From: Akkermansiaceae bacterium
Lineage (GTDB): Bacteria; Verrucomicrobiota; Verrucomicrobiia; Verrucomicrobiales; Akkermansiaceae
DNA: 59,887 nucleotides
Direction of reading: 5' to 3'
Assembly (NCBI GenBank): GCA_030725745.1
Contig: JANRFH010000051.1
Location: forward strand, 1-59,887
Each line of letters opens with the position of its first letter. Position 1 is the stretch's first letter. Shown one piece after another: positions 8,387 through 16,723 of the stretch. The notes beneath the pieces are model-generated. The model made no database searches, was not told where the DNA came from, and saw only the letters and a program-made list of their open reading frames with translations. The position numbers and the translations under genes were made by a program.

Positions 8387-10099
8387 ATGGAGCGCTTCGA
8401 GATAGAGGACATTGTTGCACAAGACAGCAACGGAGTGGTTTTCCGCGCACACATTCGTTCATCCGGTGCCCCGGTGGCTATTCGGCGATTTTTCCCTTTC
8501 GGAAAAGAAGGAGAAGGACTGGAGAAAGAAGAAGGCATCGCCTTCGCAATCGCCGCATCACGCCTTGCAAGCCTCAACCATCCGGCGCTGCGTAGCGTCA
8601 TCGAAGGCTCGGTCGATCCCATCGATGGTATGCCCTACCTCGTTAGCGAATGGATCGAAGGGGAAACCCTACCCGATGTACTCAAGGGCGAACATCTTGA
8701 CCCTGTCCTAGTCATCGATGTGATGCGCCTTGCCCTCGAGGTTTCTCTCGTCCTTTCCAAAGTGCTTGGCGAGGAAGCCCTCTGGGTGGAGACCGATCCT
8801 GAATCCATCCTTGTAGGTAACACCACCAGCGACCGTGGATTCACCTTCTGGATTTCCCCATTGAAATGGCTCGGATCTGCCAGCGGACAGCGCGACCTTT
8901 CGGAACTCGTCAAGCTAGGTGAAGGACTCGCCGGATGGAGCAACAAGCTCGTGAGCGATCAAGCAGGCAACGGCCTCGGGGGCTGGTTCAAATGGCTCAA
9001 GGAAAATCCCAATACCGGGATACGCCAGGCGATGGAGTCGCTTGCCTCCGCCACCGGCAAAGAACCGCCGCCAGCCGATGAAATTCTCGTCAAAGCCGCA
9101 ACTGCGAAGCCCGCTGCATTGGTCAAGCAACCCACTTCAAAGACTCCTCTGGTCATCGTAGGGGCATTCATGGTGCTGGTGCTCGGGATGACACTCGCCT
9201 ACCTGCACAAAACGACACAAGCCCCTGTCATTGACGATGAGATCGTAAAACAGGAAATTTCCGAAGTCATCATCGTAGCAGAGGAATCAGCGGCAACCGA
9301 AACCTCAGACGAATCACCGGATGGAAGCGCACAAGTCACGAATATTACCGAAGCGCCAGCCCCGGCTCCTTCAGCAGCACCAAAGCCAACATCAAAATTC
9401 CTAAGTCTGAGCCCCGATCAGATCGCCGACATACGCCAGCTAGATCCAGGTACCCTGATCGAGCTGACTGGCACGCTCAGGGACGTCATCTACATCAAGC
9501 CAAAAGAGACACTCGTTCTGGATTTCGAAGGAACAAAGGGAGCGGCACCGATCCGCGGCATCATATTCAAGAAAGGCTTCAAGGGTCCCTTTTCCATCGC
9601 ATCGTTAAAGCCATATATAGGGAAACAAATCATCGTCCGAGGCATCAGCTTAACTAATAAAACCAAGAAATCCCGGGATGTCTCAGTCAGACGATTCGAG
9701 GACATCACCTTGGTGCAAACGCCTGAGGAAAAACCGCCTGAGTCCATCGCAAAGGCGGAGAGTGAAGCCGCACCCGACAACCCCAAGCTATCCCCCGAAG
9801 ACAGGGAAACCATTGAGGGACTCGATAACGGCACGGAGGTGACGCTATCCGGCCTTTTCCGCTCCACCAGATTCTCTAACACCGGCAAGAGCCTCTACCT
9901 TGAGTTCGCCTCACAGGATCGAGCCTCAGTCAGAGGTGTCATCCACCAAAGTGACTATCCAGGCACCTACACAAAAGAAGCTTTCGATGAACTGGTCGGA
10001 AAAACAGTAACCATCACCGGAACCGTCTTTAAAGACAACTTCAACAACCCGGCCCTCGTAAAAGTCCGCTCCTGGGACGACATCGTAAAAGCTCCCTGA
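8387..10099 (+). CDS. Membrane-anchored protein-kinase-like pseudoenzyme with two C-terminal OB-like domains
   Basis: 570 residues from the ATG at 8387. Residues 1 to about 220 resemble the N-lobe and hinge of a Ser/Thr protein kinase (RFEIEDIVAQDSNGVVFRA, VAIRRF, LNHPALRSVIEG, PYLVSEWIEGETL). The ATP-binding Lys of VAIK is Arg, and no HRD or DFG motif follows. A transmembrane segment sits near residues 260-281 (LVIVGAFMVLVLGMTLAYL). After an acidic, Pro/Ala-rich linker come two similar domains of about 100 residues. They begin LSPDQIADIRQLDPGTLIELTG and LSPEDRETIEGLDNGTEVTLSG, each with a GxxRD/STRF then RGVI pattern that suggests an OB fold. It is probably a signalling or scaffold protein across the membrane. 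Confidence 0.7.
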   Translation: MERFEIEDIVAQDSNGVVFRAHIRSSGAPVAIRRFFPFGKEGEGLEKEEGIAFAIAASRLASLNHPALRSVIEGSVDPIDGMPYLVSEWIEGETLPDVLKGEHLDPVLVIDVMRLALEVSLVLSKVLGEEALWVETDPESILVGNTTSDRGFTFWISPLKWLGSASGQRDLSELVKLGEGLAGWSNKLVSDQAGNGLGGWFKWLKENPNTGIRQAMESLASATGKEPPPADEILVKAATAKPAALVKQPTSKTPLVIVGAFMVLVLGMTLAYLHKTTQAPVIDDEIVKQEISEVIIVAEESAATETSDESPDGSAQVTNITEAPAPAPSAAPKPTSKFLSLSPDQIADIRQLDPGTLIELTGTLRDVIYIKPKETLVLDFEGTKGAAPIRGIIFKKGFKGPFSIASLKPYIGKQIIVRGISLTNKTKKSRDVSVRRFEDITLVQTPEEKPPESIAKAESEAAPDNPKLSPEDRETIEGLDNGTEVTLSGLFRSTRFSNTGKSLYLEFASQDRASVRGVIHQSDYPGTYTKEAFDELVGKTVTITGTVFKDNFNNPALVKVRSWDDIVKAP

Positions 10100-10107
10100 G
10101 GAAGCCC

Positions 10108-10668
10108 TCAAGCCACGCGTTTCACCAGCCTCACATCCACCTCGCGCTCAACGTAGCGCCATTCCTCGCTCGCACGCAGGCAGGCGACCATTTCCTCAAA
10201 CGCACCAGCCTCCTCCGGCTTATACTCGAACCAAGCGAGAAAATCGAAAGGCTCTCCGAGATCTCTACTGTGGTGCAGCTGGTTAGCAATACCTTGAAAA
10301 TTCCTCAAACTGGAAGCCGTCTTGAGCGGATCTCCGCTATAAATTTCCAGCTTCTCCTGCTCGCTCAACTCCCACCACGCCTGCTTTTTCTTCAACGGTA
10401 TGAATGCAGCACAGGTCGCCCCAAGCCTACCGAGCTGCGGAAGCGGCAACATCTGGCAGGACTCTTTGGAGGTATTGGCAAAACGCTGATGACTCGTCAC
10501 GCCCCGCAACAACCAACGGAAGTCGACCGGCACCCTCATCAGGTATTCGTTCCTGATCTCGAAAAACGGAGCAGGCTCCAATGGCTGTCCGATGAGCGGA
10601 AGCATCGAACACACCTCCCACGATCCACGATCTCCGGCGATGAAACTGTAAGAGGGGGAAATAGACAT
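10108..10668 (-). CDS. Chlorite dismutase-like family protein
   Basis: 186 residues from an ATG. The C-terminal part (FDFLAWFEYKPEEAGAFEEM, LRASEEWRYVEREVDVRL) matches my memory of proteins annotated as chlorite dismutase family in other phyla. That superfamily has a ferredoxin-like alpha/beta barrel and includes HemQ. I cannot confirm a heme-binding His, so enzymatic activity is uncertain. It is convergent with the pseudokinase gene (8 bp apart) and lies downstream of trmL on the same strand. Confidence 0.5.
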   Translation of the reverse strand: MSISPSYSFIAGDRGSWEVCSMLPLIGQPLEPAPFFEIRNEYLMRVPVDFRWLLRGVTSHQRFANTSKESCQMLPLPQLGRLGATCAAFIPLKKKQAWWELSEQEKLEIYSGDPLKTASSLRNFQGIANQLHHSRDLGEPFDFLAWFEYKPEEAGAFEEMVACLRASEEWRYVEREVDVRLVKRVA

Positions 10669-10705
10669 GCTAACCTAAAGAGTAAGCAGTTTATATACCA
10701 CCCGC

Positions 10706-11164
10706 TCACCATTCGGGAGCCTGCTGCCTAACTGCCTCGTAAAGCACGATCGCCACAGCCGTGGAAAGATTCAAACTCCTCGTCGAGCCCGGTCTCATGG
10801 GTATTTTCAACGCCATCTCCCCTGCCTCCGCAATCATTTCCTCCGGCAGGCCTTTCGTTTCTTTTCCGAACACCAAGCAGTCCCCCGCCTCGAACCCCGC
10901 CGTCCAAGGAGATTTCTTTGCTTTCGTAGAAAGGAACCACATCCGCTTGCCTGCCATCGCTTCCGTGAACTCCGCGAAATTCTCCCACACATGCAAATCG
11001 ACATCCTGCCAGTAATCTAACCCCGTCCGCTTCACATATTTATCCTCCAGTGAAAAACCCAGCGGCTTCACAAGATGCAGCGAAGACCCGGTCGCCAGCG
11101 CCAATCTCCCCGCAGCCCCGGCATTATGAGGAATCTCCGGCTCCAGCAAAACGATATTGAACAT
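10706..11164 (-). CDS. trmL: tRNA (cytidine(34)-2'-O)-methyltransferase
   Basis: A SPOUT-class enzyme that 2'-O-methylates the wobble base of tRNA-Leu isoacceptors. It is 152 residues, the typical TrmL length. Landmarks are NIVLLEPEIPHNAGAAGRLA, DYWQDVDLHVW, LVFGKETKGLPEE, IPMRPGSTRSLNLSTAVAIVLYEA. The last segment forms the SAM-binding knot. I chose the ATG at 11164 because FNIVLLEP is the normal N-terminus; a TTG at 11185 would add seven residues. A GAGG-rich stretch lies just upstream of the ATG. Confidence 0.9.
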   Translation of the reverse strand: MFNIVLLEPEIPHNAGAAGRLALATGSSLHLVKPLGFSLEDKYVKRTGLDYWQDVDLHVWENFAEFTEAMAGKRMWFLSTKAKKSPWTAGFEAGDCLVFGKETKGLPEEMIAEAGEMALKIPMRPGSTRSLNLSTAVAIVLYEAVRQQAPEW

Positions 11165-11175
11165 CCCCGAACCCT

Positions 11176-11262
11176 CAACTTCCAACCCTCAACATTCAAT
11201 TTCCAAAACCAAACAACCCAAGTCTTTCTTGAAAGTTGAAACTTGAGATTTGAAATTTTCCG
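11176..11262. repeat. Inverted repeat of short TTGAAA-like phrases
   Basis: Between trmL and tRNA-Pro, CAACTTCC and CAACATTCAATTTCC-type phrases are mirrored by GAAAGTTGAAACTTGAG and TTTGAAATTTTC on the right. The arms match imperfectly over about 28 bases. It resembles the infB-rbfA element at 30991-31073 in design. Confidence 0.4.
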
Positions 11263-11265
11263 AAA

Positions 11266-11342
11266 TGGTCGGGCTAGCGGGATTCGAACCCACGGCCTCT
11301 ACACCCCCAGTGTAGCGCGCTACCAGACTGCGCCATAGCCCG
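11266..11342 (-). tRNA. tRNA-Pro (anticodon GGG)
   Basis: The minus strand folds as a cloverleaf. The acceptor stem is CGGGCTA/TAGCCCG, the anticodon arm CTACA-CTGGGGG-TGTAG gives anticodon GGG, and the T-loop is GGTTCGAATCC-like. CCA is encoded at the 3' end (11266-11268). Confidence 0.93.
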
Positions 11343-11417
11343 TTCATTGACGGACGGCGAAAAAAGCAGCGGAATCGCCCATTGGCAAGCACGGAAAACC
11401 ATGGGAAGAATTCAGCC

Positions 11418-12461
11418 ATGGAACGCATCAAGACCGCCATCGTCGGAGCCAGTGGATATACCGGCATGGAACTCCTCCGCATTTTGCTCACCCACCCTTC
11501 CGTAGAACTCACCGCCGTCACATCACGTGCCGAGGCCGGCAAGCGTCTCGACGAGGTTTTCCCACGCTTCGCAAAAGCTGCGTCCGCCTCGCTCGCCTTC
11601 AGCGAGCCAGATCCCGATCACATCGCCTCCACCGGCGCGAAAGTCGCCTTCCTCGCCCTCCCACACGGAGTCGCTGCGGAAATCGCCCGCGCCCTCCTCG
11701 AACGCGACATCAAAGTCATCGACCTCAGCGCCGATTTCCGACTCCACTCCCCTGCGGTTTACGAAGAATTCTACGGCCACCCCCATCCCGCTGCCGATCT
11801 TCTCAAAGGTGCCGTCTACGGCCTGCCCGAGATTCGCGCTAAGGAAATCGCCGCCGCGAAACTCATCGCCTCACCTGGCTGCTACCCTACCTCCATCATC
11901 CTGCCGCTCCTTCCCTTGGTGCGGGAAAACCTCATCGACCCCACCACCATCGTCGCAAACTCCATGAGCGGAGTCTCCGGAGCAGGCCGCAAGGCCGACA
12001 TTTCTTACCTCTTCTGCGAGTGCAACGAATCCGCCCGCGCCTACGGTGTGCCCAAGCACCGCCACCTTTCCGAGATCGAGCAGGAACTCTCTATCGCCGC
12101 CGGCGAAACCGTCACCATCTCCTTCCTCCCCCACCTCATCCCGGTCAATTCCGGCATCGTCACCACCACCACCGCAAAACTCCGCGAAGGCGTCACCCCG
12201 GAAAAAATCGGCCAAGCCCTAGAATCCGCCTACGCAAACGCCTCCTTCGTCCGCCTCCTCGGCAGAGGAAAACCCGCCGATACCAAGCTCGTTACCCGCA
12301 CGAACTTCATCGACATCGGCTACGAAACCGACCCACGCACCGGCCGAGTCATCCTCATGTCTGCCGAAGACAACCTCGGCAAAGGCGCAGGCGGCCAAGC
12401 CGTCCAGTCTTTCAACATCATGCACGGCCTTGATCAAACCACCGGCCTTTCCACCTGGTGA
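11418..12461 (+). CDS. argC: N-acetyl-gamma-glutamyl-phosphate reductase
   Basis: Third step of arginine synthesis: NADPH-dependent reduction of N-acetyl-glutamyl phosphate to the semialdehyde, in the cytoplasm. The N-terminal Rossmann motif is IVGASGYTGMELLR, and the catalytic Cys is in ASPGCYPTS. Later landmarks are SGVSGAGRK and PHLIPVNSGI. It is 347 residues, as expected. The ATG at 11418 (MERIKTAIVG) is chosen over a TTG at 11382. No other arg gene is in the window, and tRNA-Pro lies divergently upstream. Confidence 0.95.
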   Translation: MERIKTAIVGASGYTGMELLRILLTHPSVELTAVTSRAEAGKRLDEVFPRFAKAASASLAFSEPDPDHIASTGAKVAFLALPHGVAAEIARALLERDIKVIDLSADFRLHSPAVYEEFYGHPHPAADLLKGAVYGLPEIRAKEIAAAKLIASPGCYPTSIILPLLPLVRENLIDPTTIVANSMSGVSGAGRKADISYLFCECNESARAYGVPKHRHLSEIEQELSIAAGETVTISFLPHLIPVNSGIVTTTTAKLREGVTPEKIGQALESAYANASFVRLLGRGKPADTKLVTRTNFIDIGYETDPRTGRVILMSAEDNLGKGAGGQAVQSFNIMHGLDQTTGLSTW

Positions 12462-12535
12462 CCCTTCCTCTGCTCATTTCATCAAAAAATGAGCTTGCCC
12501 ACCATCCCCGCCCCCCCTAGCGTCCCGCCCTCCAA

Positions 12536-12625
12536 GGGCAGATGTCAGAGTGGTCGAATGAGCACGCTTGGAAAGCGTGTGTAGCAGCAATGTTACCGAG
12601 GGTTCGAATCCCTCTCTGCCCGCCA
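12536..12625 (+). tRNA. tRNA-Ser (anticodon GGA)
   Basis: Acceptor stem GGGCAGA/TCTGCCC, anticodon arm CACGC-TTGGAAA-GCGTG giving GGA, a long variable arm typical of serine tRNA, T-loop GGTTCGAATCC and encoded CCA at 12623-12625. Confidence 0.93.
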
Positions 12626-12660
12626 TCACCCCAGCCCAGTTCATCTGGGCTGGGGTGATG
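12624..12660 (+). terminator. Perfect 16-bp hairpin directly after tRNA-Ser
   Basis: CATCACCCCAGCCCAG at 12624-12639 pairs perfectly with 12645-12660 around a five-base loop TTCAT. The stem begins inside the CCA of the tRNA. No T-run follows, so it could be a terminator or a processing signal. The rest of the gap (12661-12915) shows no gene or clear promoter. Confidence 0.55.
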
Positions 12661-12915
12661 GCGTTTAGAGGGGAAAGACCCTTTGCAAAGCAACGGGTTT
12701 GACTGCCCTTCGAGCGCTAGCAAGAAAATCATTCCTTCCGCGCAGCGCACACCGCAGAGACGCAGCACAGCGGAGGCAATTCCTCTTGTGCGCAATACCT
12801 CCTAAGCCCGCAACCAACATCTTTTAGATACAACATTTTTTCCCATCTGTAATATCCAGCCCCTCACATTCGTAGTTGGAAAAACCCTTTTCCTCGCGGA
12901 TATTCCTACGCCTCC

Positions 12916-14130
12916 ATGAAAATCCTCTTTCGAGCCGCCATCCCCGTCGCCATCTTGGTGATCGGCTTCATTTTGTGGAAAATACTCGGTATCCCTGTGG
13001 AGACACCGAAACCCTCCCATCATGCGATCCAGCGCATCAAAACGGAGAAAACAGTCCTCAATCCCACCTCCTACCAAATCACTCTCGAAACCCAAGGCGA
13101 AATTAAATCCCAACAAGCAACCACCATCACTCCGCTCGTTTCAGGTACAGTCATCAAAGTCCATCCAGGCTTCGAAGACGGTGCCTTTTTCAAAGAAGGA
13201 GAAATTCTCCTCGAACTCGACCCCGCAGATCTCTCCACCGCCGTCCTCGCCACCGAGTCCCGTCTCGCCCGCGCCGAAGCAGCCCTCATCCAAGAGCAGG
13301 CTCGTGCAAAACAAGCCCGCCTCAACTGGCAGGACATCGGCTACGAAGAAGAGCCTTCGCAGCTGGTTCTGCGAGTCCCCCAGCTCCGCGAAGCTGAGGC
13401 AAACGTAAGCGCAGCAAAAGCCGATCTCGACCAGGCCTCTCGCAACCTCGAACGCGCCAAAGTCAAAGCCCCCTTCGATGGCCGCGTGCAGCAACGCCTC
13501 ATCGGTCTCGGACAAGCCGTGGGAGCCACCACTCAGCTAGGCGAAGTTTTCGGAACTGCTACCGCTGAAATTCGACTCCCACTCGCCCCCTCCCAGCTGC
13601 CTTTCGTCGATCTTCCCACCGATGAAAACGACAAGCCGGTAGAAGTTGTCCTCACCGATGCACTCCGCGATCCCACACTTCCTACCGAGCATCAGTGGAA
13701 GGCCACAATTGTCCGCACGGAAGGCACCCTCGATCCCGATTCACGCGAGCTCTTCGCCATTGCCCGCATCGACGATCCATTCAGCCTCAACTCCCAACTC
13801 CCCGAGTTACACATCGGTCAGCCTATGCGCGCCGCAGTTAAGGGCATCATACTCGACGATGTCTATGTAATCCCCCGCACCGCCATGCGCGGCCTAAACA
13901 GGATCTACCTCATCGACCGCGACGCCCTAGAAATCGTCAAGACCGACATCCTACCCGTCTGGTCAAACAGCGAAATCCTGATCATACGGAACGAACTATC
14001 GCCCGGCGATTGGCTCGCCACATCTCGCCTCCCCTACGCGCCGAACGGTGCGCCAGTGGACATCATCACACCGCCTCCCGCCGAGCAGGCCGTCGGCCCC
14101 ACGGGAGAAGCCTTGCCGGAAGGTTCGTGA
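12916..14130 (+). CDS. HlyD-type membrane fusion (periplasmic adaptor) protein
   Basis: 404 residues. An N-terminal membrane anchor (about residues 7-24) is followed by a lipoyl half-motif (VSGTVIKVHPGFEDGAFFKEGEILLELD). A helical hairpin at about residues 110-190 comes next, then the second lipoyl half (APFDGRVQQRLIGLGQAV) and a beta-barrel. It would link an inner-membrane pump to an outer-membrane channel for drug or metabolite export. No RND, MFS or ABC pump gene and no TolC-like gene is adjacent. The stop codon overlaps the GTG start of hrpB, so the two are probably translationally coupled. Confidence 0.85.
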   Translation: MKILFRAAIPVAILVIGFILWKILGIPVETPKPSHHAIQRIKTEKTVLNPTSYQITLETQGEIKSQQATTITPLVSGTVIKVHPGFEDGAFFKEGEILLELDPADLSTAVLATESRLARAEAALIQEQARAKQARLNWQDIGYEEEPSQLVLRVPQLREAEANVSAAKADLDQASRNLERAKVKAPFDGRVQQRLIGLGQAVGATTQLGEVFGTATAEIRLPLAPSQLPFVDLPTDENDKPVEVVLTDALRDPTLPTEHQWKATIVRTEGTLDPDSRELFAIARIDDPFSLNSQLPELHIGQPMRAAVKGIILDDVYVIPRTAMRGLNRIYLIDRDALEIVKTDILPVWSNSEILIIRNELSPGDWLATSRLPYAPNGAPVDIITPPPAEQAVGPTGEALPEGS

Positions 14131-16664
14131 CTCTCCCCATCCACGAAATCTCGGCACAGCTACGCACAGCCGCTGCCGCAAACGATCGCATCCTCCTCAC
14201 CGCACCCACCGGTTCAGGAAAATCTACAGAAGTCCCCGGCATCATCGCTGACCTTCCGGAAATCAAAGGCCGCGTCATCGTCATCGAGCCACGCCGCATG
14301 GCCGCCCGCCTGCTCGCTGGATTCGTCGCAAAAAACCGCAATGTTCAGCTCGGCAAAGAAACCGGATACGCCGTACGCTTCGATGCGAAATACACACGCG
14401 ACACGAAAATCCTCTACCTCACCGACGGGGTCTTCCAGCGCATCCTCCAGGAAAACCCGAACCTCGATGGCGTCTCCGCCGTCATCTTCGATGAGTTCCA
14501 CGAGCGCCGCCTCGCCGTGGACATCGCCCTCGCCCGTTGCCTGGATCTACAGGAAAACGCACACCCGGATCTGCGCCTCATCGTCATGTCCGCCACCTTG
14601 GAAACGGACAACCTCACCACCTACATGGCTCCGGTGAAAAAACTCACCGCCGGTGGCCGCACTTTCCCCGTCGAGATCCTGCACCGCCCCCACCGCCAGC
14701 CGCAGAACCACCGCCAGGCTGGCCCGCCACGCGAAGTCCCGATCTGGGATCAGGTCGCCGCGCTCACCCGCGAGGCCATCGCCATGCCAGATCCCGGAAA
14801 CATCCTGATCTTCCTCCAAGGCACCCACGAAATCCGCCGCACCATCGAAGTTCTCGGCAATATCTCCGCCTGCAGACCCTACGATATTTTCCCCCTCTAC
14901 TCGGCACTGCCCCCGGCAGAACAGGAACGCGCTATCGCCCCCTCAGCGAAACCAAAAATCATCGTCTCCACCAACGTCGCCGAAACCTCCCTCACCATAC
15001 CCGGCGTCCGCACCGTCATCGATACCGGCCTCGCCCGCGCTTCCGCCTTCGATCCCCGGCGGGGCATCAACACCCTGCTCATCCGCAAAATCTCCCGCGC
15101 CGCCGCCGACCAGCGTGCAGGCCGCGCAGGACGCACCGCACCCGGCCGCTGCCTGCGCCTCTGGTCGACCACCGACCACTCACGCCGCGAGGAATTCGAG
15201 ACCCCGGAAGTCCACCGCATCGACCTCGCCGAAGCCATCCTGCTCCTCAAAGACGCAGGCACCTCCGAACCGCGCGACTTCCGCTGGTTCGACGCCCCCA
15301 CCGAAGCCTCTCTCGAAAAAGCCGAAACCCTCCTCCGCCAGCTCCACGCCACCGATCAGGAAAACCACCTCACAGACATCGGCAGGGAAATGGCCGCCTT
15401 CCCCCTCGAACCACGCTTCGCTCGTCTCCTCCTCGCCGGGGAAAAATTCGGCTGCTTCGCGGAAACCGCCTTCATCGCCGCCGTCGTGCAAGGCGAAGGC
15501 ATTTTTCCAAAGGGCAAAGGCGGCGAATCACGCAAGGACTTCATCTTCCCCGATGACCCCTCGGACTTCGCCGGAGAATACCGCGCCTTCTCATCCGCCG
15601 AGGCGATGAACTTCGACCCCCGCCGCCTGTCCCAGCTCGGCATCCACGCACGCGGCTCCCGCGATACCGCCCAGATCTTCCGCCGCCTGCTTGCCCTGCG
15701 CGGAGGTTCCGGATCGTCCCCCGATTTCAACTCCCGGCATGAGGCCGTCGCCAAAGCCATCCTCTCCGCCTTCTCCGACCAACTCGGCATCCGCCTCTCC
15801 CAAGGAAACCTCGCCTGCCGCCTCGTCGGAAATCGCCGGGGAAAACTTGACGACCAATCCTGCGCCCGCAAGTCCGCGGCCTTCGTCGCCTGTGAAATCA
15901 CGGAGGTGGAAGCCCGAGAAACCATCACCCACCTCCGCCTCGCCACCGCCATCGAGCTACCATGGCTGGAGGAACTCTTCCCCGAGGACATCGCCACTAG
16001 CGATGGAGCTTCCTACGATGAATCCCGTAGAAGAGTCGTCCGTCGCCAGCAAAAAAAATTCCGCGACCTCGTCCTCGAAAGCAAGGAAACCGATCAGAAC
16101 GTTCCCCCCGATGCCGCAGCGGAAATCCTCGCCTCGCGGGTGATCTCGGGCGAGCTAGTCTTGAAAAACTGGGACGCCCAAGTTGAGCAATTCACCCACC
16201 GTCTCGCCTGCATATCCAAATGGATGCCAGAGCTAGAAATGCCAACCTGGACGCAAGAAGACCGCATCGCCGCCATCTCCCAGATCTGCCACGGCGCAGT
16301 CTCATACAAGGAAATCAAAGAAGCCCTCGTCTGGCCGGTGCTCAACGACTGGCTTTCATCCCACCAGCGCCACCTACTTGACACTCATTGTCCAGAACGC
16401 ATCAGACTGGCTTCCGGTCACACGCCCAAGCTCACTTATCACCCAGAAAACGATCCGTTTTGCTCGGCGAAAGTCGCCCAACTCGTCGGCACCAACCGCA
16501 CGCCCACCATCTGCGAAGGGCGTATCCACCTGCTCGTCCACATTCTCGCCCCTAACCAACGCCCGTGGCAGATGACCAAGGACATCCCGAACTTCTGGGC
16601 AAACGGCTACCCACAGATGAAAAAGGAACTAGCAGGTCGCTACCCACGCCATCCTTGGCCGTAG
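14127..16664 (+). CDS. hrpB: ATP-dependent helicase HrpB
   Basis: DEAH-box superfamily 2 helicase, 845 residues, near the usual HrpB length. Motifs in order: Walker A TGSGKST, DEFHERR (DEAH position), MSATLE, TNVAETSLTIPGV and QRAGRAGRTAPGRC. The HrpB-specific C-terminal region follows. I chose the GTG at 14127, which overlaps the TGA of the adaptor gene (GTGA) and gives the family's short N-terminus (LPIHEISAQLR). The frame is open further upstream, but that sequence lies inside the adaptor gene. The cellular RNA substrate of HrpB is not firmly known. Confidence 0.92.
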   Translation: MTLPIHEISAQLRTAAAANDRILLTAPTGSGKSTEVPGIIADLPEIKGRVIVIEPRRMAARLLAGFVAKNRNVQLGKETGYAVRFDAKYTRDTKILYLTDGVFQRILQENPNLDGVSAVIFDEFHERRLAVDIALARCLDLQENAHPDLRLIVMSATLETDNLTTYMAPVKKLTAGGRTFPVEILHRPHRQPQNHRQAGPPREVPIWDQVAALTREAIAMPDPGNILIFLQGTHEIRRTIEVLGNISACRPYDIFPLYSALPPAEQERAIAPSAKPKIIVSTNVAETSLTIPGVRTVIDTGLARASAFDPRRGINTLLIRKISRAAADQRAGRAGRTAPGRCLRLWSTTDHSRREEFETPEVHRIDLAEAILLLKDAGTSEPRDFRWFDAPTEASLEKAETLLRQLHATDQENHLTDIGREMAAFPLEPRFARLLLAGEKFGCFAETAFIAAVVQGEGIFPKGKGGESRKDFIFPDDPSDFAGEYRAFSSAEAMNFDPRRLSQLGIHARGSRDTAQIFRRLLALRGGSGSSPDFNSRHEAVAKAILSAFSDQLGIRLSQGNLACRLVGNRRGKLDDQSCARKSAAFVACEITEVEARETITHLRLATAIELPWLEELFPEDIATSDGASYDESRRRVVRRQQKKFRDLVLESKETDQNVPPDAAAEILASRVISGELVLKNWDAQVEQFTHRLACISKWMPELEMPTWTQEDRIAAISQICHGAVSYKEIKEALVWPVLNDWLSSHQRHLLDTHCPERIRLASGHTPKLTYHPENDPFCSAKVAQLVGTNRTPTICEGRIHLLVHILAPNQRPWQMTKDIPNFWANGYPQMKKELAGRYPRHPWP

Positions 16665-16723
16665 CTGCGAGACACGCAGCTTCCACGGCCTGCCCCGAGA
16701 CGGGGCAGCGACGCGCGGAAAGC

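Noticed and set aside
14010-15556. Long open frames on both strands over hrpB
   Set aside because: They are low-complexity Arg/Pro/His or acidic shadows of a GC-rich real gene with all helicase motifs.
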